The position numbers and the translations under genes are program-made. From the NCBI GenBank assembly GCA_019639055.1, contig JAHBSP010000012.1:1-43713 (forward strand): a DNA stretch of 43,713 nt. Reading direction: 5' to 3'. Position 1 is the stretch's first letter, and each line of letters starts with the position of its first letter. This document shows positions 1 through 8,487 of this stretch, one piece after another. Under the pieces are notes generated by a model. The model did no database searches and had not been told where the DNA came from. It was given only the letters and a program-made list of their open reading frames with translations. This DNA is from Microbacteriaceae bacterium. Its GTDB lineage: Bacteria; Actinomycetota; Actinomycetes; Actinomycetales; Microbacteriaceae.

Positions 1-375
1 ACAGCGGTGGGAATAGCGGTGTTGATGCTTGTTGCGGCTACTTTGCTAATATCAACCACTATTAGGCTTTCGGCAGTTTCTAGGCGGCGAGAGATTGGAA
101 TTATGCGACTTGTAGGCGCATCCAATAGGTATATTAAAACTCCGTTTGTGCTTGAAGGTGTTGTTGCTGCATTCATTGGTGCGGCATTAGCGAGCGTTGC
201 TGTGCTTGCTATCGTAAAGTTCTTTGTCGTGGACTATCTCGGTCAGCAGTTCAGCACTACGCAGTTTGTCGGTCTTAGTGAAGCGATGATTGTGGTGCCA
301 ATTTTGCTGGGACTTGGTGTGATTCTGGCTGCCCTTTCTGCCAGTTTCTCGATAAATAGATACCTGCGCGTTTAA
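1..375 (+). CDS. ftsX: Cell division protein FtsX, C-terminal part
   Basis: The reading frame is open from the first base, so the gene is cut by the window edge; about 124 residues are visible. It shows the FtsX C-terminal permease domain: a membrane segment, then a cytoplasmic loop with RRREIGIMRLVGAS, which is typical of FtsX/MacB-type permeases, and two further membrane segments ending in NRYLRV. With FtsE, FtsX forms an ABC-type complex at the septum that controls peptidoglycan hydrolases. The order ftsX-smpB-tmRNA is common in Actinobacteria and supports the call. ftsE should lie just upstream, outside the window. Confidence 0.93.
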   Translation, partial: TAVGIAVLMLVAATLLISTTIRLSAVSRRREIGIMRLVGASNRYIKTPFVLEGVVAAFIGAALASVAVLAIVKFFVVDYLGQQFSTTQFVGLSEAMIVVPILLGLGVILAALSASFSINRYLRV

Positions 376-445
376 CTCTTTACGTTTTTGTCGTAGACTG
401 TAATGCTCTCTAAAGCACGGCACGACTAAATCAAGGAGGTGGATT

Positions 446-922
446 GTGCCTAAAGAAAAAGGTAAAACGGTAGTTGCTACCAACCGCAAGGCAAGGCACG
501 ACTACCTAATTGAGGATACCTATGAGGCTGGTATCGCGCTCACCGGCACTGAAGTAAAGGTGCTCAGGCAGGGCAAGGCCAGTCTTATAGACGGTTACGC
601 CTTCGTTGAGAATGGCGAACTCTGGCTCGATAATGTGCATATTGAAGAATACGGTAAAGGCACCTGGACTAACCACTCACCGAGGCGTCGACGCAAACTT
701 CTTTTGAAGCATTTGGAGATTGTGAAACTTTCGCACCGCATTTCGCAGGGAGGCTATACGCTCATTCCGCTTTCGCTATATTTCAAAGACGGATGGGCGA
801 AGGTTGAACTCGGGGTCGCTAAAGGTAAGAAAGATTACGATAAGCGCCAAACTATTCGCGAACGCGACGATAAGCGTGAAGCAGAACGAGCGATGCGCAC
901 TAGAAATAGGATGGGTGAATGA
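446..922 (+). CDS. smpB: SsrA-binding protein SmpB
   Basis: A 158-residue protein of normal SmpB length. It carries the hallmark regions: [19 protein letters not shown] near the N terminus, [14 protein letters not shown], and a basic C-terminal tail with KKDYDKR and a run of Arg/Glu. SmpB binds the tRNA-like domain of tmRNA and brings it to stalled ribosomes. The start is GTG at 446, fixed by a perfect AAGGAGGT Shine-Dalgarno at 433-440, one of the strongest in the window. The tmRNA gene lies about 1.1 kb downstream on the same strand, with one membrane-protein gene between. Confidence 0.97.
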   Translation: MPKEKGKTVVATNRKARHDYLIEDTYEAGIALTGTEVKVLRQGKASLIDGYAFVENGELWLDNVHIEEYGKGTWTNHSPRRRRKLLLKHLEIVKLSHRISQGGYTLIPLSLYFKDGWAKVELGVAKGKKDYDKRQTIRERDDKREAERAMRTRNRMGE

Positions 923-1959
923 CCCAAGGGATTCTGGCAATTTTTTTCGGTGCTGCCCTATTCACACTTGTACTGATTCCTATCATCGGAATTTCTTACA
1001 GAAAACATGGTGGCCTGTCACCCCTTCGAATGATTGGATGGCTGGCATTTTTTGTTTATGCTATGGCAATCTGGGCATACACTCTGGTTCCGATTCCTGA
1101 AGCAGACAATATCGTTTGTGTAGGTTATGAACTGGATCCTATGCAAGGATTCAGGGATATCTTCAACTCGCCATTGAATTCGATTTCCGCGATTTTGAAC
1201 AACACTCCACTGATGCAAGTGGCCTTGAATATTGCACTGTTTGTGCCACTCGGTTTCCTGCTCAGGACGATGTTCCGTAAGGGAGTGGTTGTTGCCACTT
1301 TTGTAGGTTTCCTTGTCTCGCTTCTGATAGAGACAACTCAAATTACTGGTGTGTGGTGGCTGTACCCTTGTGCTTACCGCATATTTGACACAAACGATTT
1401 AGTAACCAACACTTTTGGTGCTCTACTCGGTTCTGTAATTGCAGGCATATTTGTGGGTAGCAGAAAGCATATTGTCAAAGTGGCGGAGCAGGAAGCAGCC
1501 GAATTGGCGAAAGCTCCGCCAGTGCTTACTTTCTGGCGACGCGCACTCGGTATGTTTAGTGATGTCCTTGCTGCCGGTTTGGTTGTGGTATTTTTGCAGG
1601 TCGCAAAGAACGCAATTTACCTCTACGTGCTGAATGTGAAAGTCACTGAAATCCCTACCTGGACTGACACTGTAATCCTATTGTTCGTATTTGTTGCAGG
1701 ATTGGTCTGGACCTTACTCAACTCCGCGACAGTGGGCGAATGGCTCGTTCTACTCAAGACTGAACCTCGCTGGAAATTCCCGATATTTTGGATATTCGTG
1801 CGCTACATATTCGGTATCGGCGGTTTGATCTTGCTCACGCTTGTCGACAATATTTGGATTGTCTTGTTCGTGGCAGTGTCAATCATTGTCGTCATTGTCG
1901 ACAAGTCTCGTCGAGGACTGGCAGCACGCATCGGAAATGCAGATGTAGTCATCCGCTAG
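919..1959 (+). CDS. VanZ-RDD membrane protein
   Basis: A 346-residue polytopic membrane protein. The N-terminal half looks like VanZ: several membrane segments with an [19 protein letters not shown] motif and a conserved acidic stretch LLIETTQI. A linker of about 25 polar residues is followed by RDD-like membrane segments and a final [18 protein letters not shown], resembling the RDD family end (RGLHDRxAGTxVV). VanZ domains are linked to glycopeptide/lipid phenotypes but have no firm biochemical role, so no function is assigned. It starts with ATG overlapping the smpB stop (ATGA), which implies translational coupling. Two perfect 10-bp palindromes (TTGTCGACAA at 1841 and 1895) lie in the 3' part. 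Confidence 0.8.
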   Translation: MTQGILAIFFGAALFTLVLIPIIGISYRKHGGLSPLRMIGWLAFFVYAMAIWAYTLVPIPEADNIVCVGYELDPMQGFRDIFNSPLNSISAILNNTPLMQVALNIALFVPLGFLLRTMFRKGVVVATFVGFLVSLLIETTQITGVWWLYPCAYRIFDTNDLVTNTFGALLGSVIAGIFVGSRKHIVKVAEQEAAELAKAPPVLTFWRRALGMFSDVLAAGLVVVFLQVAKNAIYLYVLNVKVTEIPTWTDTVILLFVFVAGLVWTLLNSATVGEWLVLLKTEPRWKFPIFWIFVRYIFGIGGLILLTLVDNIWIVLFVAVSIIVVIVDKSRRGLAARIGNADVVIR

Positions 1960-1973
1960 TTTCTAGTTTTTAT

Positions 1974-2003
1974 TTGCACATTCACAGGAAACTGTCCTAC
2001 AAT
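1974..2003 (+). promoter_or_regulatory. Promoter of ssrA
   Basis: TTGCAC (1974-1979) and TACAAT (1998-2003) are separated by 18 bases, a good sigma-70-type match about 63 bases before the mature tmRNA end. The remaining bases would be a short precursor leader. Confidence 0.65.
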
Positions 2004-2065
2004 AAAAAGCTCCCTAGAGGGGCACGAACACTAAAAACTGGATAGCAATCGTTTTCCAGTCACAA

Positions 2066-2432
2066 GGGGATGATCGGTTTCGACATCGAACGAGTGACTG
2101 TGGGAAGCGGGCCGAGGATGTGAGGTTATCTCGTAAACGACCCTTGCAAAACTATAAGTGCCAACGCAAAGCGCACTGACTTCGCCCTAGCTGCATAAGC
2201 TAGCCCGAGTCCGTCAAGCTCTTGAGATGTCTCCGACCTGAGCTTGGCGTCGTTTAGGGGACTAGCTATCGAATGGCGTTTCAGCATTCGATAGGACATT
2301 TACTGGAACTGGGCTCGTCGGTTTAGCTGCCTGCGCAAAAGACCGGAGTCGAGTAGAACGATGATGCAGGCTACGCCCGTAGAAGACACAGAATCTTTTC
2401 GATGGACCCGGGTTCAATTCCCGGCATCTCCA
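2066..2432 (+). ncRNA. ssrA: tmRNA (SsrA RNA)
   Basis: The RNA starts with the conserved GGGGATGATCGGTTTCGACA and ends with a T-arm (GGTTCAATTCC) and CATCTCC, which pairs with the 5' GGGGATG to close the tRNA-like acceptor. The discriminator base is A2432 and the genome continues CA, so CCA is added afterwards. The tag frame runs from GCC at 2160 to TAA at 2196-2198 and reads ANAKRTDFALAA, 12 residues with the protease-recognised ALAA end. The resume codon is GCC rather than the more usual GCA, since the GCA upstream runs into a stop after two codons. Pseudoknot regions follow. It rescues stalled ribosomes with SmpB. Confidence 0.96.
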
Positions 2433-2446
2433 CAATTAAAACATGA

Positions 2447-2481
2447 GGGGCAGTAGTTACTTTTGCAGATACTACTGCCCC
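2447..2481. terminator. Bidirectional terminator hairpin
   Basis: A perfect 11-bp stem (GGGGCAGTAGT / ACTACTGCCCC) with a 13-base loop lies between the tmRNA and the convergent minus-strand gene. The minus-strand reading is followed by a T-rich stretch (from 2440 downward), so it probably stops the 2497-3327 gene as well as ssrA. Confidence 0.7.
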
Positions 2482-2496
2482 GCAAGTCTTTGTAGA

Positions 2497-3327
2497 TTAG
2501 CTCGCGGTATTGCCTTTCACAAACATGTTCTTCAGCCCTGCACCATTTTCTATGCGAACCATCACTGAAAAGTAGCTGGAATATCCGGTATTGCCGCAAT
2601 CTATAGTCACTTCGTAACTACCTGATACTGGCAATCCTGAAGCAACAAGTTTATGAGTATCGCTGTTCTTTGGATATGTTGAGTCGGAGGTGGCTAGGTA
2701 AATCTTTACTTCACCAGTGCTGGACGATTCCCAACTAACCGCCTTCTTTACTTTCTCATTGGTGCTGAAGCTAGTGCATATTACATAGTCAAGCCCATCC
2801 GTCCATGTTGTGCTTGATAGGACAGGGGAGGCTTCGGGAGCAACTTCTCTATCAATGGTGAGTGACTTAGTTACTTTTTGACCGTCCTCGCCGATTGCTG
2901 TTAACGAGTAGATAATAAATTCCTGGTCGCAAGGGAAGCGAAGATCATTGAAGTTAGTCACAGCTGGCTGTAGACCGGCGATACCATGAACAGTTGTTGC
3001 ATCAACTTCAGTAGGGCCAATTGCTAAAGCTATCGTAGTTGCGTTAGAAATTGACCAGTTCAGGTTTACATCTCCTTCGTAGTCAGCTGATGCTGTGGCG
3101 CATAGAGTAGTTGGAGAGTTAGTGGTAAAGCTTGAGATCTCTGCTGCGAGTGAAATATTTGTGCTGGGGTCAGAATCATCATTGCCTGGATTTTCACCAT
3201 TGTTTCCGGCATTATTGGATAGCTGCATGAAAATGAGCACAATTATTGCAACTAGTAGCAGCGCTATGAGCACAGCAAGACCTATTAAAAGTCCACGATT
3301 CTTTGTAGATGAAACTTCCTTGTTCAT
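2497..3327 (-). CDS. Membrane-anchored extracellular protein, unknown
   Basis: A 276-residue protein: a short charged N terminus, one strong membrane helix at about residues 12-34, a low-complexity Asn/Gly/Asp linker (about 37-55), then about 220 residues rich in Ser/Thr and beta-prone sequence with four or more Cys. This suggests a single-pass protein with an exported beta-sandwich (Ig/FN3-like) domain. No family is recognised. There is no Shine-Dalgarno; TAGAAT lies exactly six bases before the ATG on this strand, which suggests a leaderless transcript. It is monocistronic between tmRNA and copA and probably ends at the 2447-2481 hairpin. Confidence 0.7.
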   Translation of the reverse strand: MNKEVSSTKNRGLLIGLAVLIALLLVAIIVLIFMQLSNNAGNNGENPGNDDSDPSTNISLAAEISSFTTNSPTTLCATASADYEGDVNLNWSISNATTIALAIGPTEVDATTVHGIAGLQPAVTNFNDLRFPCDQEFIIYSLTAIGEDGQKVTKSLTIDREVAPEASPVLSSTTWTDGLDYVICTSFSTNEKVKKAVSWESSSTGEVKIYLATSDSTYPKNSDTHKLVASGLPVSGSYEVTIDCGNTGYSSYFSVMVRIENGAGLKNMFVKGNTAS

Positions 3328-3333
3328 GGATTG

Positions 3334-3339
3334 ATTCTA
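3334..3339 (-). promoter_or_regulatory. -10 hexamer, leaderless gene at 3327
   Basis: TAGAAT on the minus strand, six bases (CAATCC) before the ATG at 3327. The transcription start would fall on or next to the start codon. Confidence 0.55.
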
Positions 3340-3359
3340 TAGAGTAATTCGGAACATTC

Positions 3360-5600
3360 CTATGCCTTCTGCAATCTCAAGCTGTTGTAAATCACGAATA
3401 CTGAAGAAAGTGACATCGCAGCAGCGGCAATCAGCGGGTTTAGCAGTCCAACGGCAGCGATAGGGATTGCTGCAACGTTATAGCCAAATGCCCAAATCAG
3501 GTTGGTGTGGATAGTGCGTAGCGTCTTTCTGGAGAGTGCAATAGCATCCGGTATTGCTCCAAGATCTTCACGAACAAGCACAATATCTGCAGACTTGATA
3601 GCAATATCGGTCCCGTTGGCGACGGCCAGTCCGAGATCCGCGGAAGCAAGGGCAACCGCGTCATTGATTCCGTCACCAACCATCGCAACCTTGCGACCTT
3701 CTGCCTGTAGCGACCGCACGACATCCCCCTTTTCTGTGGGGAGTACGCCAGCATAGAGCCTGTCGATTCCAAGAGATTTTTGGATGCGCGCTCCGGCCGC
3801 TTCTGAATCCCCTGTCAGCAATACTGTTTCAAGCCCCATCTTCTTGAGTCTTGAAATTGCTTTCTCTGCTCCGCGCTTCACAGAGTCAGTGAGGGTGATT
3901 AATCCGACAATTTCGCTCTCGACCGCTATAAGCACGATAGTTTCACCGGAGTCGATTGCTGCGCTGAGTGCGCTTTTTGCAGGGTCTTCGAGCTTCACAG
4001 CATGAGCATCCATCAGGCTAATATTTCCAGCAAGAACTTTCTTGCCGCCGATTATTCCGGTAGCACCCAATCCTGGTTCTACTTTGAAATCTTTCACATC
4101 TTCAAAATCCGTGACATGCTCAAGCGCCGCTGATTCCACCGCTTTAGCAATTGAATGCTCGGATTTACTTTCAATCGATCCGGCAAGCCTCCAAAGCTCC
4201 CCTTCAGAAATTCCGAATGTGTGCGCAGTGCTAACGCGCATCCTGCCGCTTGTCAGAGTACCGGTTTTGTCGAGCAAAATAGTGTCGACTTTGCCGCTTC
4301 CCTCAAGGGCATCCTGTCCTTTAATGAGGATACCGAGGCTTGCTCCGCGACCGATGCCGACCATGAGGGCTGTTGGTGTTGCCAATCCAAGCGCACATGG
4401 ACAAGCGATTACCAGCACCGCGATGCCGATTCCTAGAGCTTCTTCAAACGAGCGACCGTTGAGCATCCAGAAAAGTGTCACCAAGATTGCAATAGCAATT
4501 ACGGTAGGCACGAACCAGTTGATGATCCGATCAGCTAGTCGCTGGACATTCGATTTGCGTGCTTGGGCTGCTTCTGCGAGAGCAGCCATCTGTGAGAGTT
4601 GAGTGTTTGCTCCCACCGAGGTTGCTTCAGCAATCAAGTGACCATCCATGCTGGTGGTTCCCGCAATTAGTCTGGAGCCAGGTGAGACGGTCGCTGGTGT
4701 TGTTTCACCGGTCATTAGACTGGCATCAATTGAGGCAGTGCCTTCAATAATTACTCCGTCCGCCGGTACCGTCTCGCCAGGAAACACTACAAAAGTGTCG
4801 CGTAATTTCAACTCGCTCACCGGGCGGATGCTGGTCTTTCCATCCCGCAAAATTCGCACCTCTGTTGCGGCTAGCATGGTTAGGGAGTTGAGCACATCTC
4901 CTGCTTTTCTGCGAGATCTGGTCTCAAAATATCTACCTGCCAGTTGGAATGTAGTCATGCCCGCGGCTACATCAAGATAGAAAGATTCAGTGCCAGCAGA
5001 TACGTTACCGAAGACTAACCAGAAGCTGTCGCCGCTACTGGAACCGAAATCGAAAAAAATCGTCACCAGTGCCCAGCCATAGGAAACAATAATAGCTAGG
5101 GATACAAGAGTGTCCATGCTTACCGATCCGTGGCGAAGATTACGGAAAGTTGCCTTATGGAATGGCCAGGCAGCCCAAGTCACTATTGGTGTTGCTAGTG
5201 CTATGCACACCCATTCCCAACCTGGGAAGCGCCATTCGGGTACTAACGCGAGCACGATGGTCAGATCCATAAGTGGAATCATCAGTAGCGCAGATAGCAC
5301 TAGACGGGTGCGAAGTGAATTGATTCGCACTTCTGTTGCGCGCATCGACCAGGCATCATCTGTTCCATCGCGAAGGTGAGCGTCGTATCCTGCACTGCGT
5401 ACATTGGCGATCGCGTTGTCCACGTTTTTTATATCTAGACCGGAGAGCACAGCTCGCTCGGTGGCGTAGTTCACACTCGCAGTGACTCCATCAATCTTGC
5501 CAAGGGCGCGTTCGACCCTACCTGCACAGGCGGCGCAGGTCATTCCGGATATATCTAGTTCGATAATTTCCTGTAAGACGAGGGCTTGATTAGCGTTCAA
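3360..5600 (-). CDS. copA: Copper(I)-translocating P1B-type ATPase
   Basis: A 746-residue P1B ATPase. Domains in order: a heavy-metal-binding domain with GMTCAAC (residues 19-25), membrane helices, an actuator loop with TGET (297-300), the transmembrane CPC (400-402), the phosphorylation motif DKTGTLT (444-450), a nucleotide-domain SEHS (the usual SEHP has Ser for Pro), GDGIND (642-647), and final helices with YN (707-708) and MSLSS (729-733). The CPC, YN and MxxSS set marks the Cu(I) subgroup. It pumps Cu(I) out of the cytoplasm, for detoxification or supply to extracytoplasmic cuproenzymes. It starts with TTG at 5600 and overlaps the upstream CopD-CtaG gene by 11 bases, so the two are coupled. 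Confidence 0.93.
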   Translation of the reverse strand: MNANQALVLQEIIELDISGMTCAACAGRVERALGKIDGVTASVNYATERAVLSGLDIKNVDNAIANVRSAGYDAHLRDGTDDAWSMRATEVRINSLRTRLVLSALLMIPLMDLTIVLALVPEWRFPGWEWVCIALATPIVTWAAWPFHKATFRNLRHGSVSMDTLVSLAIIVSYGWALVTIFFDFGSSSGDSFWLVFGNVSAGTESFYLDVAAGMTTFQLAGRYFETRSRRKAGDVLNSLTMLAATEVRILRDGKTSIRPVSELKLRDTFVVFPGETVPADGVIIEGTASIDASLMTGETTPATVSPGSRLIAGTTSMDGHLIAEATSVGANTQLSQMAALAEAAQARKSNVQRLADRIINWFVPTVIAIAILVTLFWMLNGRSFEEALGIGIAVLVIACPCALGLATPTALMVGIGRGASLGILIKGQDALEGSGKVDTILLDKTGTLTSGRMRVSTAHTFGISEGELWRLAGSIESKSEHSIAKAVESAALEHVTDFEDVKDFKVEPGLGATGIIGGKKVLAGNISLMDAHAVKLEDPAKSALSAAIDSGETIVLIAVESEIVGLITLTDSVKRGAEKAISRLKKMGLETVLLTGDSEAAGARIQKSLGIDRLYAGVLPTEKGDVVRSLQAEGRKVAMVGDGINDAVALASADLGLAVANGTDIAIKSADIVLVREDLGAIPDAIALSRKTLRTIHTNLIWAFGYNVAAIPIAAVGLLNPLIAAAAMSLSSVFVIYNSLRLQKA

Positions 5601-7632
5601 GTTTTCCCTGCCTTTCTGCGAGCTTCTTTAACATTTCGTTGTATTCAGTGAGGTCATCGTCAAGACCGAGATCCATGTGCCGGTCTTTCCGACGAGCCTC
5701 TTTATCGTCTTGCCTTGCCCATTGGATACCCAAAACCAGCACCACGATAAGCAGCGGAATTTCACCTGCCGACCAAGCAACCGAACCGCCCAAATACTGG
5801 GATGCCTGCAGATCAGCCCAAGGCATATCGAGATATTTGTAATAATTCTCTGCGACCGGGGTTGGGGTAGTCATCAACACGACACCGAAGAAAGCGTGGA
5901 AAGGCATCGCCGCCATTACGTAACCGAGTTTGCCGATGTGGGGGAGCGCCCTCGGCACCCTATCGACTCCAATTGATAGCCCGTAGTAGAGGTAGCCGAT
6001 GAAAATAAAGTGCAGGTTCATCAGCTGGTGTGCCCAGTGGTAGAGCATAATGTTTTCGAAAATACCGGTCAGGTAGAGACCGTAGTAGGAGAGAATGAAC
6101 ACGACGAAAACCAGCAGTGGGTTGTAAATAACTCGAAGCACGCGCCATTTCAGAATCCAGGTAATCCAGTTGTGCATTCCGGCGATGCTCGGATCGCGGA
6201 TGTCGTTGTCACTTCTTCCAGAGGACGCGCGTAGCAGCAAAGTCATAAACCCACCGAGTACCATCAAAAGCGGGGCGAGCATGTTCAGGGTCATGTGCAC
6301 AATCATGTGGATGCCGAAATCAGCGGCAGAGTACACTCCGAAACCGCTGCTGGTTGCGATAATCACAACAATCCATCCGAGAGTCCAAGCGATTGTGCGC
6401 CCCAGCGGCCACTTGTCACCCCGTTTATGCAAAACCCGGACCGCATAGAAGTAGGCGCTGATGGCCGTGATTGCGAGGACTAAATATAAGACATTTGGAC
6501 GCCAGTGAGTTACTAACACTTGGAATGTTGGAGCATCCTCAACGTTGTAGCCCATGATGATTTGCGGAATAGTGACCGGCTCGAAATAATGCGGTGAAGG
6601 CACTCGGTTTATTGCTAGTCCAATGGCGAGCCAAGCAACGATTAGTGCAGATCCGCCAAAAAGCACCCGATTAAACTTCGTGACTGTCGCTTCCCTAGCG
6701 GACTTCGCATCTTTGTCGCTACCGCGAGTGAATTTGTATGCGCGACTGGCCCATAAAGGAATGAAAACCACCCAGAGGAGCGCAAGCACCAGAATCCGTA
6801 GTGTGAGCATCTGCCCGGTGAAACTCTCGGCTGGAGAGGTTCCAGCGAGTTTGAACCAGGCGATGAGCAGTTCAGTGAGTGTGAGTAGCGGAAGTGCGAA
6901 CTTAGATATTCGCGAAATCCGGGTGATTTCAAAAGCTGTTAAGCGCTTTCCGAGCAGAGTGCTTATTGCTGCTGCAACCAGGGTTCCAAAGAAAGCGTAT
7001 ACACCGATTGTTTGCAAAATTGCTGCGTCTGATCCGAAGTCGTGATTTGGTCCAACGAGCACCTGCCCGACAACAACCGGCCACATAACCGCGAGGCTCA
7101 AACCCCAGAATGGGAGAAGAAGTCCTAGCCAGGTGCGGATAAAGAATGTTGAAAAGTAGACTGCGCTCGCGACAATAAAGTTAAATGTCCAGGCAAGTGG
7201 ATAGTAGCTAGATTCAAAAAGTATTCCGAATGCGCCGGGTTGGGAGAGTTGTTCGAGCCTCGCTCCGGTGGTATCTAGCGCATCGAAGATTATAAGGGCG
7301 CCGGTGATGATTGCCATGAGTCCAGATGCCCAGCGCAGTATTTGTAGACCAATGTCAGGATTTTTTAGTCGGCCGGTTTTCGCATCCGTTTCCCGCACAA
7401 AAATCATAAAAATAAGTGCGCCTAGCGCAACTAGCGAACTAATCTCTGCAACAGCCCTAAGAATGGTGGCGGTCATTGCCACATCAAAGCCGGGGAACTG
7501 ACGATTAATGATTTCGTAAGGTTCACGACCGAGTAGCAGGGTAGTGGCTAGCGGAGCTGTAACTACTACTGCTGATGCCGGAACCACCCAGCCGAGCAGG
7601 CGGTTCAAAAGGGGCTTTGTGCTAGAACTCAT
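5590..7632 (-). CDS. CopD-CtaG fusion, cytochrome c oxidase assembly
   Basis: A 680-residue membrane protein with about 14-16 predicted helices. The N-terminal half (about 1-310) resembles the CopD/YcnJ copper-import family. The C-terminal half (about 370-650) resembles the caa3-type CtaG family, with membrane His/Met motifs such as GIHMIVHMTLNMLAP, HQLMNLHF and MPFHAFFG. The same fusion is common in actinobacteria and is linked to copper delivery to cytochrome oxidase. The tail after the last helix is charged and cytoplasmic. The ATG at 7632 has GAGG about 8 bases upstream. It is first in an operon with copA, divergent from the DUF5134 gene, and a BlaI-like palindrome sits in the shared promoter region. 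Confidence 0.88.
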   Translation of the reverse strand: MSSSTKPLLNRLLGWVVPASAVVVTAPLATTLLLGREPYEIINRQFPGFDVAMTATILRAVAEISSLVALGALIFMIFVRETDAKTGRLKNPDIGLQILRWASGLMAIITGALIIFDALDTTGARLEQLSQPGAFGILFESSYYPLAWTFNFIVASAVYFSTFFIRTWLGLLLPFWGLSLAVMWPVVVGQVLVGPNHDFGSDAAILQTIGVYAFFGTLVAAAISTLLGKRLTAFEITRISRISKFALPLLTLTELLIAWFKLAGTSPAESFTGQMLTLRILVLALLWVVFIPLWASRAYKFTRGSDKDAKSAREATVTKFNRVLFGGSALIVAWLAIGLAINRVPSPHYFEPVTIPQIIMGYNVEDAPTFQVLVTHWRPNVLYLVLAITAISAYFYAVRVLHKRGDKWPLGRTIAWTLGWIVVIIATSSGFGVYSAADFGIHMIVHMTLNMLAPLLMVLGGFMTLLLRASSGRSDNDIRDPSIAGMHNWITWILKWRVLRVIYNPLLVFVVFILSYYGLYLTGIFENIMLYHWAHQLMNLHFIFIGYLYYGLSIGVDRVPRALPHIGKLGYVMAAMPFHAFFGVVLMTTPTPVAENYYKYLDMPWADLQASQYLGGSVAWSAGEIPLLIVVLVLGIQWARQDDKEARRKDRHMDLGLDDDLTEYNEMLKKLAERQGKLER

Positions 7633-7689
7633 CGCACCTCAACTCTACTCCAAGAGAACTTATATTACCGGAGAAAATCACGTATACTA

Positions 7690-7702
7690 CTACATAATGT
7701 AG
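7690..7702. promoter_or_regulatory. BlaI-like operator, divergent promoter
   Basis: CTACAT-A-ATGTAG is a perfect 13-base palindrome preceded by TA (TACTACATAATGTAG). It matches the TACA...TGTA core of BlaI/MecI/CopY-family operators. It lies between the divergent CopD-CtaG and DUF5134 genes and overlaps -10-like sequences in both directions (TATACT 7683-7688, GATAAT 7704-7709). A related site precedes blaI itself. Confidence 0.68.
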
Positions 7703-7767
7703 AGATAATTTGCTAGAGTTGCAAATGACTCAACAAAAGTCAAAAGTTTTGAAATGAGGCAATCGAG

Positions 7768-8487
7768 ATGATTTCTAATCCGCTATGGCAGTGGGTATTT
7801 ACTCTAATTTTTGGTCCATTAACCGCCTATTATCTTTATCGAATGTTGGTATCGGCTGTTAAGAATCGTCGTCAGCTAGAAGCGGTAAGTTTCCTACTAC
7901 ACACACTCATGAGTATCGGAATGCTGGCAATGGTTTGGCCGTGGTGGGATGTTGTGCCCGCAAAAGCGCAACTAACAGTTTTTGCGCTTGCATCGCTCTG
8001 GTACCTGATAATTGTGGTGCTAAGCGCCATGAGAAAAGTGGACGAAATCAGTCTCGGCGGGCATGGAACTGTTCACCAAATAGGGCACGCAGTGATGATG
8101 CTGTCAATGACTTGGATGTTGCTATCAATGTCAGGAGGTTCTGGTACAGAATCACACGGAGAAGAAGGCCAGGGCCACTCTGCCCAAGACCATGCCTCAC
8201 ACGATCACTCCGGACATACGGCTCTTGATCCTAGCGGACACGGTTCTGGGCACGGTTCTCATTCCCTTATGCATGAGCCATTCGTTTTCGTCTCTGGCAT
8301 AGTTATCACTGCACTTCTAGTGATTGCATCGATCTGGTTCCTATTGCAGTTCTTCAGGGGAGTGAAAGGTCACGCTCCTGATCATCGATACCCGCTATAT
8401 CGACCTGACATGATTAGCAACAGTCTCATGGGATTTGCTATGGCGTTTATGAACTTGCTCATGTATTGGCCATCTGCGCTGGGATAG
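7768..8487 (+). CDS. DUF5134 membrane protein, His-rich loop
   Basis: A 239-residue protein with about six membrane helices and a DUF5134-type start (MISNPLWQWVFTLIFGP, then LHTLMSIGMLAMVW). Helix 4 is Met-rich (HAVMMLSMTWMLLSM) and leads into an extramembrane loop at 130-169 with ten His among Gly/Ser/Asp residues, which looks like a metal-binding segment. Known: DUF5134 genes occur in actinobacteria without assigned function. Inferred: a copper-handling role, from the loop, the divergent CopD-CtaG/copA operon and the shared BlaI-like operator. Its 3' end overlaps the convergent M56 gene by 93 bases if both frames are full length. Confidence 0.78.
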   Translation: MISNPLWQWVFTLIFGPLTAYYLYRMLVSAVKNRRQLEAVSFLLHTLMSIGMLAMVWPWWDVVPAKAQLTVFALASLWYLIIVVLSAMRKVDEISLGGHGTVHQIGHAVMMLSMTWMLLSMSGGSGTESHGEEGQGHSAQDHASHDHSGHTALDPSGHGSGHGSHSLMHEPFVFVSGIVITALLVIASIWFLLQFFRGVKGHAPDHRYPLYRPDMISNSLMGFAMAFMNLLMYWPSALG

